The notes beneath the pieces are model-generated. The model saw nothing but the letters and a program-made list of their open reading frames with translations, made no database searches and was not told the origin of the DNA. Below are positions 8,773 through 16,610 of a stretch of 64,000 nt of DNA, in pieces (within the stretch, counting starts at the first letter, position 1; each line of letters starts with the position of its first letter). The position numbers and the translations under genes were made by a program. The DNA is from Mesorhizobium sp. B2-3-4 (GTDB lineage Bacteria > Pseudomonadota > Alphaproteobacteria > Rhizobiales > Rhizobiaceae), in contig NZ_VFVY01000029.1 in assembly GCF_006442315.1 (NCBI RefSeq), forward strand, positions 1 to 64,000, written 5' to 3'.

Positions 8773-10824
8773 ATGGGTACTCGCGCCGGAGGACGACGCA
8801 CGGGACCGAAATGCATTGCCATAGTCGGTCCCTTCGCAAGCGGTAAGACGACACTTCTCGAAGCCATATTGGCCCGCACGGGCTCAATTCCCCGACAAAA
8901 TCCCGTCTCATCAGGCAACACCGTCTCGGACCATTCGCCGGAGGCGCGCGCCCACGCCATGAGCGTCGAGGCATCGATCGCCACCACCGAATTCATGGGC
9001 GAGCAGTTCACCTTCGTCGACTGTCCCGGCTCGATCGAATTCTCCTTCGAGGCCGAGCCCGTGCTGGCCGCCTGCGATCTCGCCGTTGTCGTCGCCGAGG
9101 CCGACGAAAAGAAGATCCCGGCTTTGCAGCTCATCATGCGCAAGCTCGACGATCTCGGCGTGCCGCGCATCCTCTTCCTCAACAAGGTCGACAAATCGAT
9201 CGCCGGCGTGCGCGACACGCTCAAGATGCTGCAGCCGGCAAGCGCGGTGCCGCTCTTGCTGCGCCAGATTCCGCTGCGCAAGGACGGCGTCGTCATCGGC
9301 TCGATCGACCTGGCGCTGGAGCGCGCCTACATCTATCGCGAATATGCCGAAAGCGAAGTCGCCGCTATCCCGGGCGACGACAAGGCGCGTGAGCTGGAAG
9401 CGCGCTTCTCCATGCTGGAGACGCTGGCCGACCATGACGACCATCTGATGGAGCAATTGCTCGAGGAGATCGAGCCGCCCAAGGACGCCATCTTCGACGA
9501 CCTCGCCGCGGACCTGCGTGACGGCGCGGTGACGCCGGTGCTGATCGGCACCGCCGAGAAAGGCAATGGCGTGCTGCGGCTGCTGAAGGCGATCCGCCAT
9601 GACGCGCCCGATATCGAGGCAACCCGCAAACGGCTCGGCGCCCCGGACGGCAACGCCACGGTGGTCCAGGTGCTGAAGACCATCCACACGCCGCATGGCG
9701 GCAAGCTGTCGGTGTCGCGCATCCTGTCCGGCCAGATTGCCGACGGCTCGGAACTGTGGCTTCCCAACGGCGACACCGCCAAGGTGTCCGGCATCTACCG
9801 GATGCTGGGCAAGGACCAGGTCAAGCTGACATCAGCCAGGATCGGCGACACGGTGGCGCTCGGCAAGCTGGACGATGTCAAGACAGGCCAGACGTTGAGC
9901 TCGGCCAAGGGCGGCATCAAGCCACTGTTCGACTTCGAGCCGCCGCAGCCGGTCTTCGCCTTCGCGCTGCGTCCCAAGGAGCGCAAGGACGAGGTCAAGA
10001 TGTCGGCCGCCATCCAGCGCCTGGCCGAGGAAGACCCCTCGCTCAGCTTGCGCCACAACCAGGACTCGGCCGAAACGGTGCTTTCAGGCCACGGCGAGAT
10101 GCATCTGCGTGTCGTGCGCGAGCGGCTGGAGGGCAAGAACCAGATCCCGGTCGAAGGCCACGCGCCCGCCGTGCCCTACCGCGAGACGATCCGCAAGGCG
10201 GCACAGCAGCGCGGCCGCCACAAGAAACAGTCGGGCGGCCACGGCCAGTTCGGCGATGTGGTGATCGAGATCAAGCCGCTGCCGCGCGGCTCCGGCTTCC
10301 AGTTCACCGACACCATCACCGGCGGCGTCGTGCCCAAGACCTACATCCAGTCGGTCGAGACAGGCATACGCGACTATCTCAAGACCGGGCCGCTCGGCTT
10401 TCCCGTGGTCGACGTCGCGGTCAACCTGTCGGACGGCTCCTACCATGCGGTCGATTCCTCCGACATGGCCTTCCAGATGGCGGCCAAGCTCGCGATGAAG
10501 GAAGGCATGGCCGCCTGCTCGCCGGTGCTTCTGGAGCCGGTGATGAAGGTCGAAATCGTCACGCCGTCGGACGCGACGTCGAAGATCATCGCGCTCATCC
10601 CGCAGCGGCGCGGCCAAATCCTCGGCTATGACGCGCGGCCCGACTGGCCGGGATGGGATGTCGTCGAGGCGACCATGCCGCAAGCCGAGATCGGTGACCT
10701 GATCATCGAGTTGCGTTCGGCCACTTCGGGCGTTGCCAGCTACCGCGCCGCCTTCGACCACATGGCCGAACTCACCGGCCGCCTCGCCGACGAAGCGATG
10801 AACGCCAACGGCAAGGCCGCCTGA
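8773..10824 (+). CDS. Elongation factor G-like GTPase
   Basis: The 683-residue protein has the EF-G domain order: GTPase, domain II, III, IV and V. The P-loop is GPFASGKTTL instead of the classical AHIDAGKTT, G3 is DCPGS instead of DTPGH, and G4 is the normal NKVD. The His of the DTPGH motif, needed for ribosome-triggered GTP hydrolysis in EF-G, is therefore replaced by Ser. Domain IV carries GHGQFGDVVIEIKP. This matches the EF-G-like (FusA2-type) group found beside normal EF-G. Its exact role is unknown; recycling or a stress function is inference. It is not in a str operon. Confidence 0.82.
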   Translation: MGTRAGGRRTGPKCIAIVGPFASGKTTLLEAILARTGSIPRQNPVSSGNTVSDHSPEARAHAMSVEASIATTEFMGEQFTFVDCPGSIEFSFEAEPVLAACDLAVVVAEADEKKIPALQLIMRKLDDLGVPRILFLNKVDKSIAGVRDTLKMLQPASAVPLLLRQIPLRKDGVVIGSIDLALERAYIYREYAESEVAAIPGDDKARELEARFSMLETLADHDDHLMEQLLEEIEPPKDAIFDDLAADLRDGAVTPVLIGTAEKGNGVLRLLKAIRHDAPDIEATRKRLGAPDGNATVVQVLKTIHTPHGGKLSVSRILSGQIADGSELWLPNGDTAKVSGIYRMLGKDQVKLTSARIGDTVALGKLDDVKTGQTLSSAKGGIKPLFDFEPPQPVFAFALRPKERKDEVKMSAAIQRLAEEDPSLSLRHNQDSAETVLSGHGEMHLRVVRERLEGKNQIPVEGHAPAVPYRETIRKAAQQRGRHKKQSGGHGQFGDVVIEIKPLPRGSGFQFTDTITGGVVPKTYIQSVETGIRDYLKTGPLGFPVVDVAVNLSDGSYHAVDSSDMAFQMAAKLAMKEGMAACSPVLLEPVMKVEIVTPSDATSKIIALIPQRRGQILGYDARPDWPGWDVVEATMPQAEIGDLIIELRSATSGVASYRAAFDHMAELTGRLADEAMNANGKAA

Positions 10825-10840
10825 TTTCGCGATCAGCGGC

Positions 10841-10891
10841 TCTCTCCCCGTTTACGGGGAGAGATGTCTGGCAGGACAGTGAGGGGCAGCG
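10841..10891. repeat. RIME-like intergenic palindrome
   Basis: A perfect hairpin TCTCTCCCCGT-TT-ACGGGGAGAGA (10841-10864) is followed by a block ending GTGAGGGGCAGC. This is the mirror arrangement of the copy at 133-188. It lies just after the EF-G-like gene and could also form an mRNA 3' end. Confidence 0.65.
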
Positions 10892-10989
10892 CCAACGTTG
10901 GGGATTGTCAGAGTCCATGACGCAGCAGGATCAATGCGTGTTGCCCAGAAGTGCGCCGGGGCTTCAGGATAGCAACATGCATAAAAACC

Positions 10990-11070
10990 AAAAAAACGAC
11001 GCCCGGGGGGCCGGACGCCGTTTTGTTCGCGGACCGTTTTCTTGGGAGGAGAAACGGCAGGTCCGCCGCA
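10990..11070 (-). ncRNA. suhB/mmgR-like (alpha-r14) small RNA with anti-SD loop
   Basis: Read on the minus strand, an outer stem GCGGA/TCCGC (11062-11066 with 11029-11033) and an inner stem CCGTTT/AAACGG (11052-11057 with 11034-11039) present the 12-base loop CTCCTCCCAAGA. A terminator follows: a 14-base arm at 11011-11024 pairs with 10993-11006 using two G-U pairs that only work on this strand, then seven T. An anti-Shine-Dalgarno loop plus terminator in about 80 nt is the layout of the rhizobial suhB/mmgR RNAs (Hfq-dependent trans regulators). The family assignment is from memory; a second AbcR-type RNA is the alternative. The 5' end is estimated and no clear promoter was seen. Confidence 0.62.
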
Positions 11071-11207
11071 TGAAGGTCGCCGCGCGGCGGCGGGAAAAAG
11101 GTTCGGACGCGGTAGCCGCCTGAGCCCGGGCCGTCCGAGTGATGCCCCCATCTCCCGTCCGAACCACACCGCGTCCTATGATCCACTTAGCAGACGGAGG
11201 GTGTCCT

Positions 11208-11234
11208 TGTCATGTTACCAGAGGTTACATGACA
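11208..11234. promoter_or_regulatory. Near-perfect 27-bp inverted repeat between the two small RNAs
   Basis: TGTCATGTTACC-AGA-GGTTACATGACA has 12-base arms with one mismatch, and a third GTTAC follows at 11237. It sits about 140 bases upstream of the suhB-like RNA and downstream of the AbcR-like RNA on the minus strand. It looks like a regulator-binding site or an extra RNA hairpin; the binder is unknown. Confidence 0.5.
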
Positions 11235-11290
11235 CTGTTACGCGGCAATTCTGGTGAATTTTTCATCCGCCCCGCCAGGGTCCGGGCAAC

Positions 11291-11403
11291 AAAAAAGCCG
11301 GATCAACGAAGATCCGGCTGAGTTTGATTGGAAGTGCCTGTTAAGGCTAACCTCCAGAGGGGAACACTCGAGGGCGCTAATGGGAGGAGAACGCGCCCAG
11401 GAG
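11291..11403 (-). ncRNA. abcR: AbcR-like (alpha-r15) small RNA
   Basis: On the minus strand a perfect stem GGGCGC/GCGCCC (11393-11398 with 11372-11377) exposes the 15-base loop GTTCTCCTCCCATTA. Next come a single-stranded CUCGAGUGUUCCCCUCU segment and a 9-bp terminator stem (11296-11304 with 11311-11319) followed by six T. Length (about 113 nt), order of elements and the CUCCCA and UUCCCC anti-SD motifs agree with AbcR RNAs of Rhizobiales. Those RNAs, with Hfq, block translation of many ABC-transporter binding-protein mRNAs. The lsrB/vtlR-type lysR gene close by, on the same strand, is the known neighbour. The 5' end is inferred from promoter-like sequence. The family call rests on recognition, not on a search. 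Confidence 0.72.
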
Positions 11404-11441
11404 ATGATCTATATATCTGCTCATCATGCCCAAGAAACAAG
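11404..11441 (-). promoter_or_regulatory. Putative promoter of the AbcR-like RNA
   Basis: The minus strand shows CTTG-containing -35-like elements (11429-11434 and 11436-11441) and an AT-rich -10-like TATATAGA (11408-11415). Spacing is not ideal for either pair. LysR-type control by the nearby LsrB/VtlR protein is possible by analogy with Brucella abcR2. Confidence 0.4.
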
Positions 11442-11667
11442 CATCTATTTTGCAACACACGCATGCAAAAAGGCACAGGCTGTGGTCCAACCCATCCTGG
11501 AAGCCAATAGGACCAGCAGAATCGTGACAATTGACGGCGCTTTCGGCCCATCATCGTCTCGAAAACCCCGATCCCAGCCGATTTTGCTCCCAAAAGTCGA
11601 AAACCACTGATGATATGGAATGAGGCAGCCACGGTTTAATTCCCAGGCAATCGGCGAGGAACAACCA

Positions 11668-12165
11668 ATGCGAAGATTTTCGGCTGTTGCCGGCAGCGGC
11701 ATTTTTCTCATCGTGGCACCCGGAGTGGTCGCCGGGCTCGTTCCCTGGCTGCTGAGCGACCGCTGGAGCCTGCCATGGTCGAGCTTGCCGGGCCTGGTGC
11801 CGCTGGGCTGGGCCTTGATCGTGGTCGCGGTGGCGGCGTTGCTACACGCCTTTGGCCGCTTCGCGCTCGAAGGCTTGGGTACGCCGGCCCCGATCGCGCC
11901 GACCGAGACACTGGTGGTCGGCGGCATCTACCGCCATGTCCGCAACCCGATGTATGTCGCCGTGCTGTCGATCATCCTCGGCCAGGTGCTGCTGTTTTCG
12001 AGCTGGACGCTTGCCGCCTATATGGTCGTCGCCGCGATCGCCATGGTCACCTTCGTCAAGCTCTACGAGGAGCCGGCGCTCGCCGGCCGCTACGCCGCTG
12101 AATACGAAACCTACAGACGCAACGTGCCCGGCTGGCTGCCCCGGCTGACGCCCTGGCGGGGGTGA
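11668..12165 (+). CDS. ICMT-like isoprenylcysteine/phospholipid methyltransferase family membrane protein
   Basis: The 165-residue protein has four to five membrane helices and the C-terminal signature of the isoprenylcysteine carboxyl methyltransferase/PEMT-like family: GGIYRHVRNPMYVAV, then a helical pair and KLYEEPALAGRYAAEYETY. Members methylate lipids or carboxyl groups using S-adenosylmethionine at the membrane; the substrate here is unknown. ATG 11668 is preferred because GAGGAAC stands nine bases before it. It converges with the lysR gene, and a divergent AbcR-like RNA lies upstream. Confidence 0.82.
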   Translation: MRRFSAVAGSGIFLIVAPGVVAGLVPWLLSDRWSLPWSSLPGLVPLGWALIVVAVAALLHAFGRFALEGLGTPAPIAPTETLVVGGIYRHVRNPMYVAVLSIILGQVLLFSSWTLAAYMVVAAIAMVTFVKLYEEPALAGRYAAEYETYRRNVPGWLPRLTPWRG

Positions 12166-12201
12166 TGTGAGCACAACAAGACGAAGCGCGGCAGCCTTCG
12201 A

Positions 12202-13098
12202 TCAATAAGACCAACTGCGGGCCTTGGCGATGATGAAGTCGCGGAACACATGCAGCTTGGCCTGGTTCTTCATCGCGTCGGGATAGGCGAAATAGGTATC
12301 GAAGGACGGCACCTCGGTCTCGGGCAGGAGTTGCACCAGGCCGGTATCCTTGCTGATCACATAGTCGGGCAGCATGGCGATGCCGGCGCCGCCTTGAACG
12401 GCGCGCTTGATCGACAGGATATCGTTGATCTGCAGCGTCGGCACGCGCTGGCCGCCCTCGAAATCGCCGACCGTCTCCAGCCAGTTCAACTCCGAAAGAT
12501 GCGACGGCACCGGCACGCCGAAGGTGACGATGCGATGGCTCTTCAGCTCGGCCACCGAAGCCGGCTTGCCGTATTTGGCGACATAGGAAGGTGCTGCGTA
12601 GAGATGGAAATGCACGGTGAACAGGCGGCGCTGGATCAGGTCCGGCTGCTGCGGCTGGCGCAGCCGGATGGCGCAATCGGCCTGGCGCATGGTGAGGTCG
12701 AGCTCCTCATTGGCGAGGATCAGCTGCAGGCTGATTTCCGGATAGAGCTCGATGAACTCCTGCACCCGCTCGGTCAGCCAGCCGGCACCGAGTCCAACGG
12801 TCGTCGTTACCCTCAGCACGCCGGATGGCCGGTCCTTGGTCTCCGTCAGCCGCGTCTTGATGGTCTCGAGTTTCATCAGCACGTCATGCGCCGTGCGGAA
12901 CAGCATCTCGCCCTGTTCGGTCAGCACCAGGCCGCGCGCATGACGGTTGAACAGCGGCACGCCGACATCGTGTTCGAGCGCGCTGACCTGTCGCGAGATC
13001 GCCGATTGCGACAGATGCAGCGTTTCGGCCGCATGCGTAAACGACCCCGCTTCCGCCGCAGCGTGAAACACGCGTAGCTTGTCCCAGTCCAACGCCAT
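12202..13098 (-). CDS. lsrB: LysR-type regulator, LsrB/VtlR-like
   Basis: The 298-residue LTTR has an N-terminal winged helix (HAAAEAGSFTHAAETLHLSQ, then SAISRQVSALEHDVGVPLF) and a periplasmic-binding-like effector domain. The order lysR-trxB-lrp, with an AbcR-type RNA on the same strand beyond it, is what I recall around S. meliloti lsrB. Its Brucella orthologue VtlR activates abcR2. LsrB is needed for effective nodules and oxidative-stress response, and several redox cysteines have been reported. Here I find a single cysteine, Cys142, so any thiol sensing must use fewer residues. The symbol rests on synteny and similarity by eye. Confidence 0.78.
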   Translation of the reverse strand: MALDWDKLRVFHAAAEAGSFTHAAETLHLSQSAISRQVSALEHDVGVPLFNRHARGLVLTEQGEMLFRTAHDVLMKLETIKTRLTETKDRPSGVLRVTTTVGLGAGWLTERVQEFIELYPEISLQLILANEELDLTMRQADCAIRLRQPQQPDLIQRRLFTVHFHLYAAPSYVAKYGKPASVAELKSHRIVTFGVPVPSHLSELNWLETVGDFEGGQRVPTLQINDILSIKRAVQGGAGIAMLPDYVISKDTGLVQLLPETEVPSFDTYFAYPDAMKNQAKLHVFRDFIIAKARSWSY

Positions 13099-13147
13099 GA
13101 TTCCCCTCGTTCCTGTTGGCGTTCTGAATGAAAAATCAGGCTTTTAC

Positions 13148-13171
13148 ACGGCCTTTCTAAGCCGTTTTTTT
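13148..13171 (+). terminator. Orphan plus-strand terminator-like hairpin in the lsrB leader region
   Basis: ACGGC, loop CTTTCTAA, GCCGT and seven T read on the plus strand, but no plus-strand gene ends here. On the minus strand the same arms would form in the lsrB upstream region, next to a second weak hairpin AGGC/GCCT followed by ATTTTT. It could end an antisense transcript or be part of the lsrB promoter. Confidence 0.4.
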
Positions 13172-13192
13172 AATAGTGTTACAGCAGTTCCC

Positions 13193-14167
13193 CTATTCCG
13201 CTGCTTCGCGATGCACCTCGATGCCGGCCAGATATTTTTCCGCTTCGAGCGCGGCCATGCAGCCCAACCCCGCCGCTGTCACCGCCTGGCGGTAGACATC
13301 GTCGGTCACGTCGCCCGCGGCGAACACGCCAGGCACGTCGGTGCGCGTGGAATCCGGCGCCGTCCACAGATAGCCGTTCGGCTTCTGCTTCAGCTTGCCG
13401 ACGAACAGTTCGACCGCCGGCGCATGGCCGATGGCCACGAAGACGCCGTCGATCTTGAGGTGGCTCTCGGCTCCGGTCACGGCATGCTTGAGCTTCAGCC
13501 CTTCGACTGACGGCGGCAGCGGAGCCTTGCCGGGGCGCCCGGTGATCTCGTCGACGATCGTGTCCCAGATGACGCGGACATTGTCCTTCTTCAGCAGCCG
13601 CTCACGCAGGATGCGCTCGGCGCGGAAGTCCGAGCGCCTGTGGATGACGGTGACGCTCTTGGCAAGATTGGACAGATAGAGCGCCTCTTCCACCGCCGAG
13701 TTGCCGCCGCCGACCACCGCGACATCCTTGCCGCGATAGAAGAACCCGTCGCAGGTGGCGCAGGCCGAAACGCCGAAGCCCATGAAATCCTGCTCGGTCG
13801 GAATGCCCAGCCACTTGGCTTGCGCGCCGGTGGCGATGATCAGCGCGTCGGCCGTGTAGGTCGTGCCGGAATCGCCCTTGGCGCGGAACGGCCGCACGTT
13901 GAGGTCGACCTCGGTGATGATGTCGTTGATGATGTCGGTGCCGACATGTTCGGCCTGCTTGAGCATCTGCTCCATCAGCCACGGCCCCTGGATCGGATCG
14001 GCGAAGCCGGGATAGTTTTCGACATCGGTGGTGATCATCAGCTGGCCGCCCTGCTGCAGGCCGGCGACGAGCATCGGCTTCAGCATGGCGCGTGCGGCAT
14101 AGACAGCCGCCGTATAGCCGGCCGGGCCGGAACCGATGATAAGAACGGGCGCGTGCTTGGTGGTCAT
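13193..14167 (-). CDS. trxB: Thioredoxin reductase
   Basis: The 324-residue flavoenzyme reduces thioredoxin with NADPH. It shows the FAD-binding GSGPAGYTAAVYAARA near the N-terminus, the redox pair CATC in GVSACATCDGFF, the NADPH-binding VVGGGNSAVEEALYL, and the C-terminal FAD segment GVFAAGDVTDDVYRQ. ATG 14167 places the first beta strand (APVLIIGSGPAG) at the expected distance. It is divergent from the lrp-type gene and lies upstream of lsrB on the same strand with a 94-base gap, consistent with a redox-related neighbourhood. Confidence 0.95.
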   Translation of the reverse strand: MTTKHAPVLIIGSGPAGYTAAVYAARAMLKPMLVAGLQQGGQLMITTDVENYPGFADPIQGPWLMEQMLKQAEHVGTDIINDIITEVDLNVRPFRAKGDSGTTYTADALIIATGAQAKWLGIPTEQDFMGFGVSACATCDGFFYRGKDVAVVGGGNSAVEEALYLSNLAKSVTVIHRRSDFRAERILRERLLKKDNVRVIWDTIVDEITGRPGKAPLPPSVEGLKLKHAVTGAESHLKIDGVFVAIGHAPAVELFVGKLKQKPNGYLWTAPDSTRTDVPGVFAAGDVTDDVYRQAVTAAGLGCMAALEAEKYLAGIEVHREAAE

Positions 14168-14429
14168 TGAGAGCCTCTGCGGGGCAGGCAAACGAGTGTG
14201 CCTTGGAAAAGGACGTGAAATTTTGGGCTTAATGTAAGGGTTGCCAATCACGCCAGCAAGACGAACGGGCCGTCGTCCCCGGAAAGCTTCGGCCCATGCG
14301 GATATTCGCGCGGTGGCGGGCTTTCGTTACCGTTCGAAAATCGCGTTGACGAGGGCTGGCTTCGACACAAAAGTCGTTTAATTACAAAATCGCGAAAGAT
14401 TCTTGCGCCCCGGATCATCGAGAACCCTC

Positions 14430-14909
14430 ATGCCACTCAAGGCCGATCTTGACGCCATCGACTGGAAGATCCTGCGCGAGCTTCAGTCGGACGGGCGCAT
14501 GACCAATGTCGAGCTGTCGAACCGCGTCGGCATTTCGGCCCCGCCCTGCCTGCGCCGGGTCAAGCGGCTGGAGGAAGCCGGCATCATCCGCGGCTACCGC
14601 GCGCTGCTCAACGCCCCGGCGCTGGGGCTGGACGTGGTCGCCTTTTGCCTGGTCGGGCTGCATCACCAGGCCGACGCCGAACTGCGCATCTTCGCCGAGC
14701 GCACGCGCGGCTGGCCGATCGTGCGCGATGCCTGGATGGTGTCGGGTGAGTCCGATTTCCTCTTGCATTGCGTGGCAAGCGACCTCGGCACCTTCCAGAG
14801 CTTCGTCATCGAGGAACTGACCTCGACGCCGAATGTCGACACGGTGCGCACCGCGCTCACCATCCGCCGCGTCAAGGACGAGGGGCTGGTGTCGTTCGAA
14901 CGACCCTGA
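14430..14909 (+). CDS. Lrp/AsnC family transcriptional regulator
   Basis: The 159-residue product has an AsnC-type helix-turn-helix (LDAIDWKILRELQSDGR, then VELSNRVGISAPPCLRRVKR) and a RAM effector domain (LGLDVVAFCLVGL to the C-terminus) that usually binds amino acids and forms octamers. The start MPLKADLDAIDW at 14430 fits the family length. It is divergent from trxB, as in Sinorhizobium. A TTGACG with a poorly matched -10 lies about 75 bases upstream. Regulon unknown. Confidence 0.9.
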   Translation: MPLKADLDAIDWKILRELQSDGRMTNVELSNRVGISAPPCLRRVKRLEEAGIIRGYRALLNAPALGLDVVAFCLVGLHHQADAELRIFAERTRGWPIVRDAWMVSGESDFLLHCVASDLGTFQSFVIEELTSTPNVDTVRTALTIRRVKDEGLVSFERP

Positions 14910-15157
14910 GGCCGGGTGAATGCCCGCGCACCGGGCGAATTCCCGACCTTCGCCACACCGGCGCCGCGTTGGTATTCGAAAGACGCTGATGTACAAGGCT
15001 GGACGGCTCTGCCGGACGTCACGGCTCGACTGGGCGCTTGACTGGTTTCGCAAGCAATTCCAGGAAAAATGTGTAACGGTTTTCGCCTGGACCGCTTGAG
15101 AGCAGAGGGAGCGAGCAGCGTGAATTGCGGGGAAGAATCCGCCATGGGAAGGGGACC

Positions 15158-15952
15158 ATGACCCGTTTTGCAAGTCCGGTCTCGGCGCTCATCATCTGCG
15201 TGAACGAGGCCGATATGATCGGCGCGTGCCTGGAAAGCATCGATTTCTGCGCCGAGATCATCATCGTCGATTCCGGCTCGACGGACGGCACCGTCGAATG
15301 CGTGAAGAGCTATATCGCCAAGGGCTATCCGATCACGCTGCTGCACAATGACTGGCCGGGTTTCCCCCGCCAGCGGCAATTCGCGCTCGATCACGCCAAC
15401 CAGCCATGGTGCCTTTCGATTGACCCGGACGAGCGTGTCGACGACCAGCTGCGGCAGTCGATCGTGGCCATCACCCAGGCGCCCGACGGCAAGGCCAGCG
15501 GCTGGTACATTCGCCGCCGCGACTGGCTGAAGGGCTACGGCTACGCCCATCGCTGGGTGCTGCACAACAGGCTGCTGCGGCTTTTCCGCCGCGAGGGCGC
15601 CACCATGGACCTGACCGCGCGGGTGCACGAATCCTTTCGAGTGCCGGGCGAGACCGACACGATCAGCGAGGGTGTCCTGCTGCATCGCCGCGAAATATCG
15701 GTCGAGGAGGATCTCGCCCGGGCCAACGCCTATTCCGGCCTCAAGGCGGTCACGCTGGTCGAGAAAGGCAAGAAGCCCGGCCTGGTGCGGCTGGTTCTGT
15801 CGCCCTTCGGCAACTTCCTCAAATTCTACCTGGCCAAGCGCTACTTCCTGTGCGGCCGGCATGGCTTCGTCTACTCGATGTCGGTGATGATCTATTCCTT
15901 CGCCACCGAGGCCAAGCTCTACGAAGCCTCGGAGCACACCGACCAGACATAG
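15158..15952 (+). CDS. Glycosyltransferase family 2, LPS-core type (WaaE/KdtX-like)
   Basis: The 264-residue cytoplasmic protein is a GT-A fold transferase: ALIICVNEADMIGACLES, VDSGSTDGTVE, and the DXD-like SIDPDERVDD. The segment FPRQRQFALDHA and the later LHNRLLRLFRRE are typical of the WaaE/KdtX-like group that adds a hexose to the heptose or Kdo region of LPS. A GGGGA box precedes ATG 15158. It converges with gmhB, so it lies in the heptose region, supporting a core-oligosaccharide role. Donor and acceptor are not determined. Confidence 0.82.
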   Translation: MTRFASPVSALIICVNEADMIGACLESIDFCAEIIIVDSGSTDGTVECVKSYIAKGYPITLLHNDWPGFPRQRQFALDHANQPWCLSIDPDERVDDQLRQSIVAITQAPDGKASGWYIRRRDWLKGYGYAHRWVLHNRLLRLFRREGATMDLTARVHESFRVPGETDTISEGVLLHRREISVEEDLARANAYSGLKAVTLVEKGKKPGLVRLVLSPFGNFLKFYLAKRYFLCGRHGFVYSMSVMIYSFATEAKLYEASEHTDQT

Positions 15953-15956
15953 GCCG

Positions 15957-16610
15957 TCAGGCCAGGCGATCCCCGCCGAGCGCCTCGATGCTGGCGATGA
16001 GGCCGCCAAGATCGCGGTCGTCATGCAGGCGCCTGATGGCGAAGCCGGGCCGAACCACCGCCTCGCCGTCGACCAGCCAGCCCTGTGCCAGGCCGGCACC
16101 CTCAGCCGCCTGCATGTCGGCCAGCTTGTCGCCGACCATTACGGAACGGCCGAGATCGAGATCAAGCCGCATGCCCGCCTCGAGCAGCATGCCGGGACCG
16201 GGTTTGCGCATGGGATGATCGGCAACGCCAAGAGGCCCGGCGCCGGCCTCGTGATAGGCGCAGGCCAGCACCATGTCGACGGACGCGCCCTGCTCGCCCA
16301 GCAATTCCAGCACGCGGCCATTCACCGCCGCAAACGCATCCCAGCCGAAATAGCCGCGCGCAATGCCGGACTGGTTGGTGACGATGACGACCGGGATGCC
16401 GCTCCGGTTGGCGGCGGCGATCGCCGGCAGCATCTGGGATCTGAGTTCGATCTCGGCCGGATCGCTGGGATAGTCGGTATCGACGTTGATGGTGCCGTCG
16501 CGGTCGAGAAACAGCGCCGGCAGGTGCGGCGGAAAAACCCTGCCGCCGATCCGCTCCACCCACAGGCCCGGCTCGGTCAACGGGTGCGGCGTACCCGTCC
16601 TGTCAGCCAT
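15957..16610 (-). CDS. gmhB: D-glycero-D-manno-heptose 1,7-bisphosphate 7-phosphatase
   Basis: The 217-residue HAD phosphatase removes the 7-phosphate in the ADP-heptose pathway. HAD motif I is FLDRDGTINVD, motif II VIVTNQSGIARG, and the later motifs are the Lys of RKPGPGML and VMVGDKLADMQAA. Classical GmhB has a zinc loop CxH...CxC; here CAYHEAG is present but the CxC half is missing. Zinc binding is therefore doubtful. The gene is last in hldE-gmhA-gmhB and overlaps gmhA by eight bases. Context makes the assignment strong despite the altered loop. Confidence 0.88.
   Translation of the reverse strand: MADRTGTPHPLTEPGLWVERIGGRVFPPHLPALFLDRDGTINVDTDYPSDPAEIELRSQMLPAIAAANRSGIPVVIVTNQSGIARGYFGWDAFAAVNGRVLELLGEQGASVDMVLACAYHEAGAGPLGVADHPMRKPGPGMLLEAGMRLDLDLGRSVMVGDKLADMQAAEGAGLAQGWLVDGEAVVRPGFAIRRLHDDRDLGGLIASIEALGGDRLA

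Noticed and set aside
10905..11123. Open frame of 72 codons (or 48 from ATG 10977) with an AGGA box upstream
   Set aside because: It lies exactly antisense to the hairpins of the suhB-like RNA; its Arg-rich text is the complement of the anti-SD loop and GC stems.
14167..14429. Riboswitch or leader RNA between trxB and lrp
   Set aside because: Only short hairpins such as CGAC/GTCG; no known aptamer consensus and no terminator.
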